Source of the DNA: Polaromonas sp. YR568
Lineage (GTDB): Bacteria; Pseudomonadota; Gammaproteobacteria; Burkholderiales; Burkholderiaceae
Length of the DNA: 8,012 nucleotides
Assembly: GCA_945871335.1 (NCBI GenBank)
Contig: CAMBWM010000104.1
Coordinates: 1-8,012, forward strand
Direction of reading: 5' to 3'
Shown here: positions 7,831 to 8,012 of the stretch, piece after piece
Numbering within the stretch: position 1 is the stretch's first letter
How the letters are laid out: every line of letters starts with the position of its first letter
The notes under the pieces: generated by a model
Database searches by the model: none
What the model was told of the DNA's origin: nothing
Seen by the model: only the letters and a program-made list of their open reading frames with translations
Made by a program: the position numbers and the translations under genes

Positions 7831-7836
7831 AACTCA

Positions 7837-8012
7837 ATGTCTGAATCTTTTGCCGCCCTTTTTGAAGAATCTCTCAAACGCTCCGAAATGCGCACGGGCG
7901 AGGTTATTACCGCTGAAGTCATCCGCATCGACCACAACCATGTGGTTGTCAATGCCGGTCTGAAGTCCGAGGCCTATGTGCCTCTCGAAGAATTTAAAAA
8001 CGACCAGGGCGA
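7837..8012 (+). CDS. rpsA: 30S ribosomal protein S1, 3'-truncated by the window edge
   Basis: S1 binds mRNA on the small ribosomal subunit and helps unfold and load messages with weak Shine-Dalgarno sequences. The visible 58 residues start MSESFAALFEESLKRSE, close to the canonical S1 N-terminal segment that docks on protein S2. They continue into the first S1 (OB-fold) domain with MRTGEVITAEVIRIDHNHVVVNAGLKSEAYVPLEEF. The remainder, normally six S1 domains in total and about 560 residues in proteobacteria, lies beyond the window. The start is supported by the AGGA motif 6 nt upstream and by the family N-terminus. Its position directly after cmk matches the common proteobacterial cmk-rpsA arrangement. 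Confidence 0.95.
   Translation, partial: MSESFAALFEESLKRSEMRTGEVITAEVIRIDHNHVVVNAGLKSEAYVPLEEFKNDQG

Larger units (their letters stand above)
7688..7836 (+). promoter_or_regulatory. intergenic region and likely rpsA mRNA leader
   Basis: This 149-nt gap is the only substantial non-coding stretch. No T-run follows any hairpin, so I see no intrinsic terminator and readthrough from aroA/cmk is possible, as for cmk-rpsA in E. coli. It contains a long-range stem (7684-7694 with 7740-7751), two CTTAAC hexamers 14 nt apart (7733 and 7747), a small AGCA-ATTG-TGCT hairpin near 7792-7803, a dyad GAACACTGTTC at 7808-7818, and the rpsA ribosome-binding site. A very weak sigma70-like pair, TTCACA (7726-7731) and TAACAA (7749-7754) with a 17-nt spacer, is possible but not convincing. 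In E. coli the rpsA leader mediates autogenous repression by S1; a similar role here is inference. Confidence 0.45.

Noticed and set aside
1..8012. A defence, mobile or otherwise novel gene system
   Set aside because: Every long coding frame is accounted for by a well-known housekeeping enzyme, gaps are short, and I saw no transposase, integrase, terminal repeats, direct-repeat array or tRNA.

Overview
This window looks like a conserved housekeeping segment of a betaproteobacterial chromosome. It most resembles Burkholderiales, family Comamonadaceae (a Polaromonas/Rhodoferax/Variovorax-like organism). The reasons are the GC-rich, strongly coding-biased DNA, the gene order gyrA-serC-pheA-tyrA-aroA/cmk-rpsA, the fusion of EPSP synthase to cytidylate kinase, and the betaproteobacterial style of the GyrA and S1 sequences. 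The assignment rests on recognition by eye; no database search was run.

Layout, all on the + strand. (1) 1-2574: gyrA lacking its 5' end; the first base begins the codon equivalent to E. coli Val30, so the opening GTG is not a start codon. (2) 2612-3703: serC. (3) 3718-4800: pheA, a chorismate mutase/prephenate dehydratase with an ACT domain. (4) 4814-5680: tyrA, prephenate dehydrogenase. (5) 5705-7687: one reading frame encoding EPSP synthase (AroA) fused directly to CMP kinase (Cmk). (6) 7688-7836: the only sizeable non-coding gap, a potentially structured leader. (7) 7837 to the window end: the first 58 codons of rpsA, ribosomal protein S1.

Gaps between the biosynthetic genes are 37, 14, 13 and 24 nt, and no terminator-like hairpin with a T-run is visible, so serC to aroA/cmk very probably form one transcript. 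This is a version of the known mixed-function 'supraoperon' described in Pseudomonas. AroA makes EPSP, the immediate precursor of chorismate; PheA converts chorismate to prephenate and on to phenylpyruvate; TyrA takes prephenate to 4-hydroxyphenylpyruvate; SerC supplies phosphoserine and a vitamin B6 intermediate; Cmk recycles CMP/dCMP; S1 and gyrase serve translation and DNA topology. An aromatic aminotransferase (hisC/hisH type), present between pheA and tyrA in some relatives, is absent here.

I found no mobile element, CRISPR array, tRNA, rRNA or defence system, and no sign of a previously undescribed system. The points most worth a second look are the AroA-Cmk fusion, the Gln at the GyrA quinolone-resistance position, changes at usual active-site positions in the chorismate mutase domain, the non-acidic TyrA cofactor-pocket residue, a possible 12-codon leader peptide overlapping the serC start, and the rpsA leader structure.
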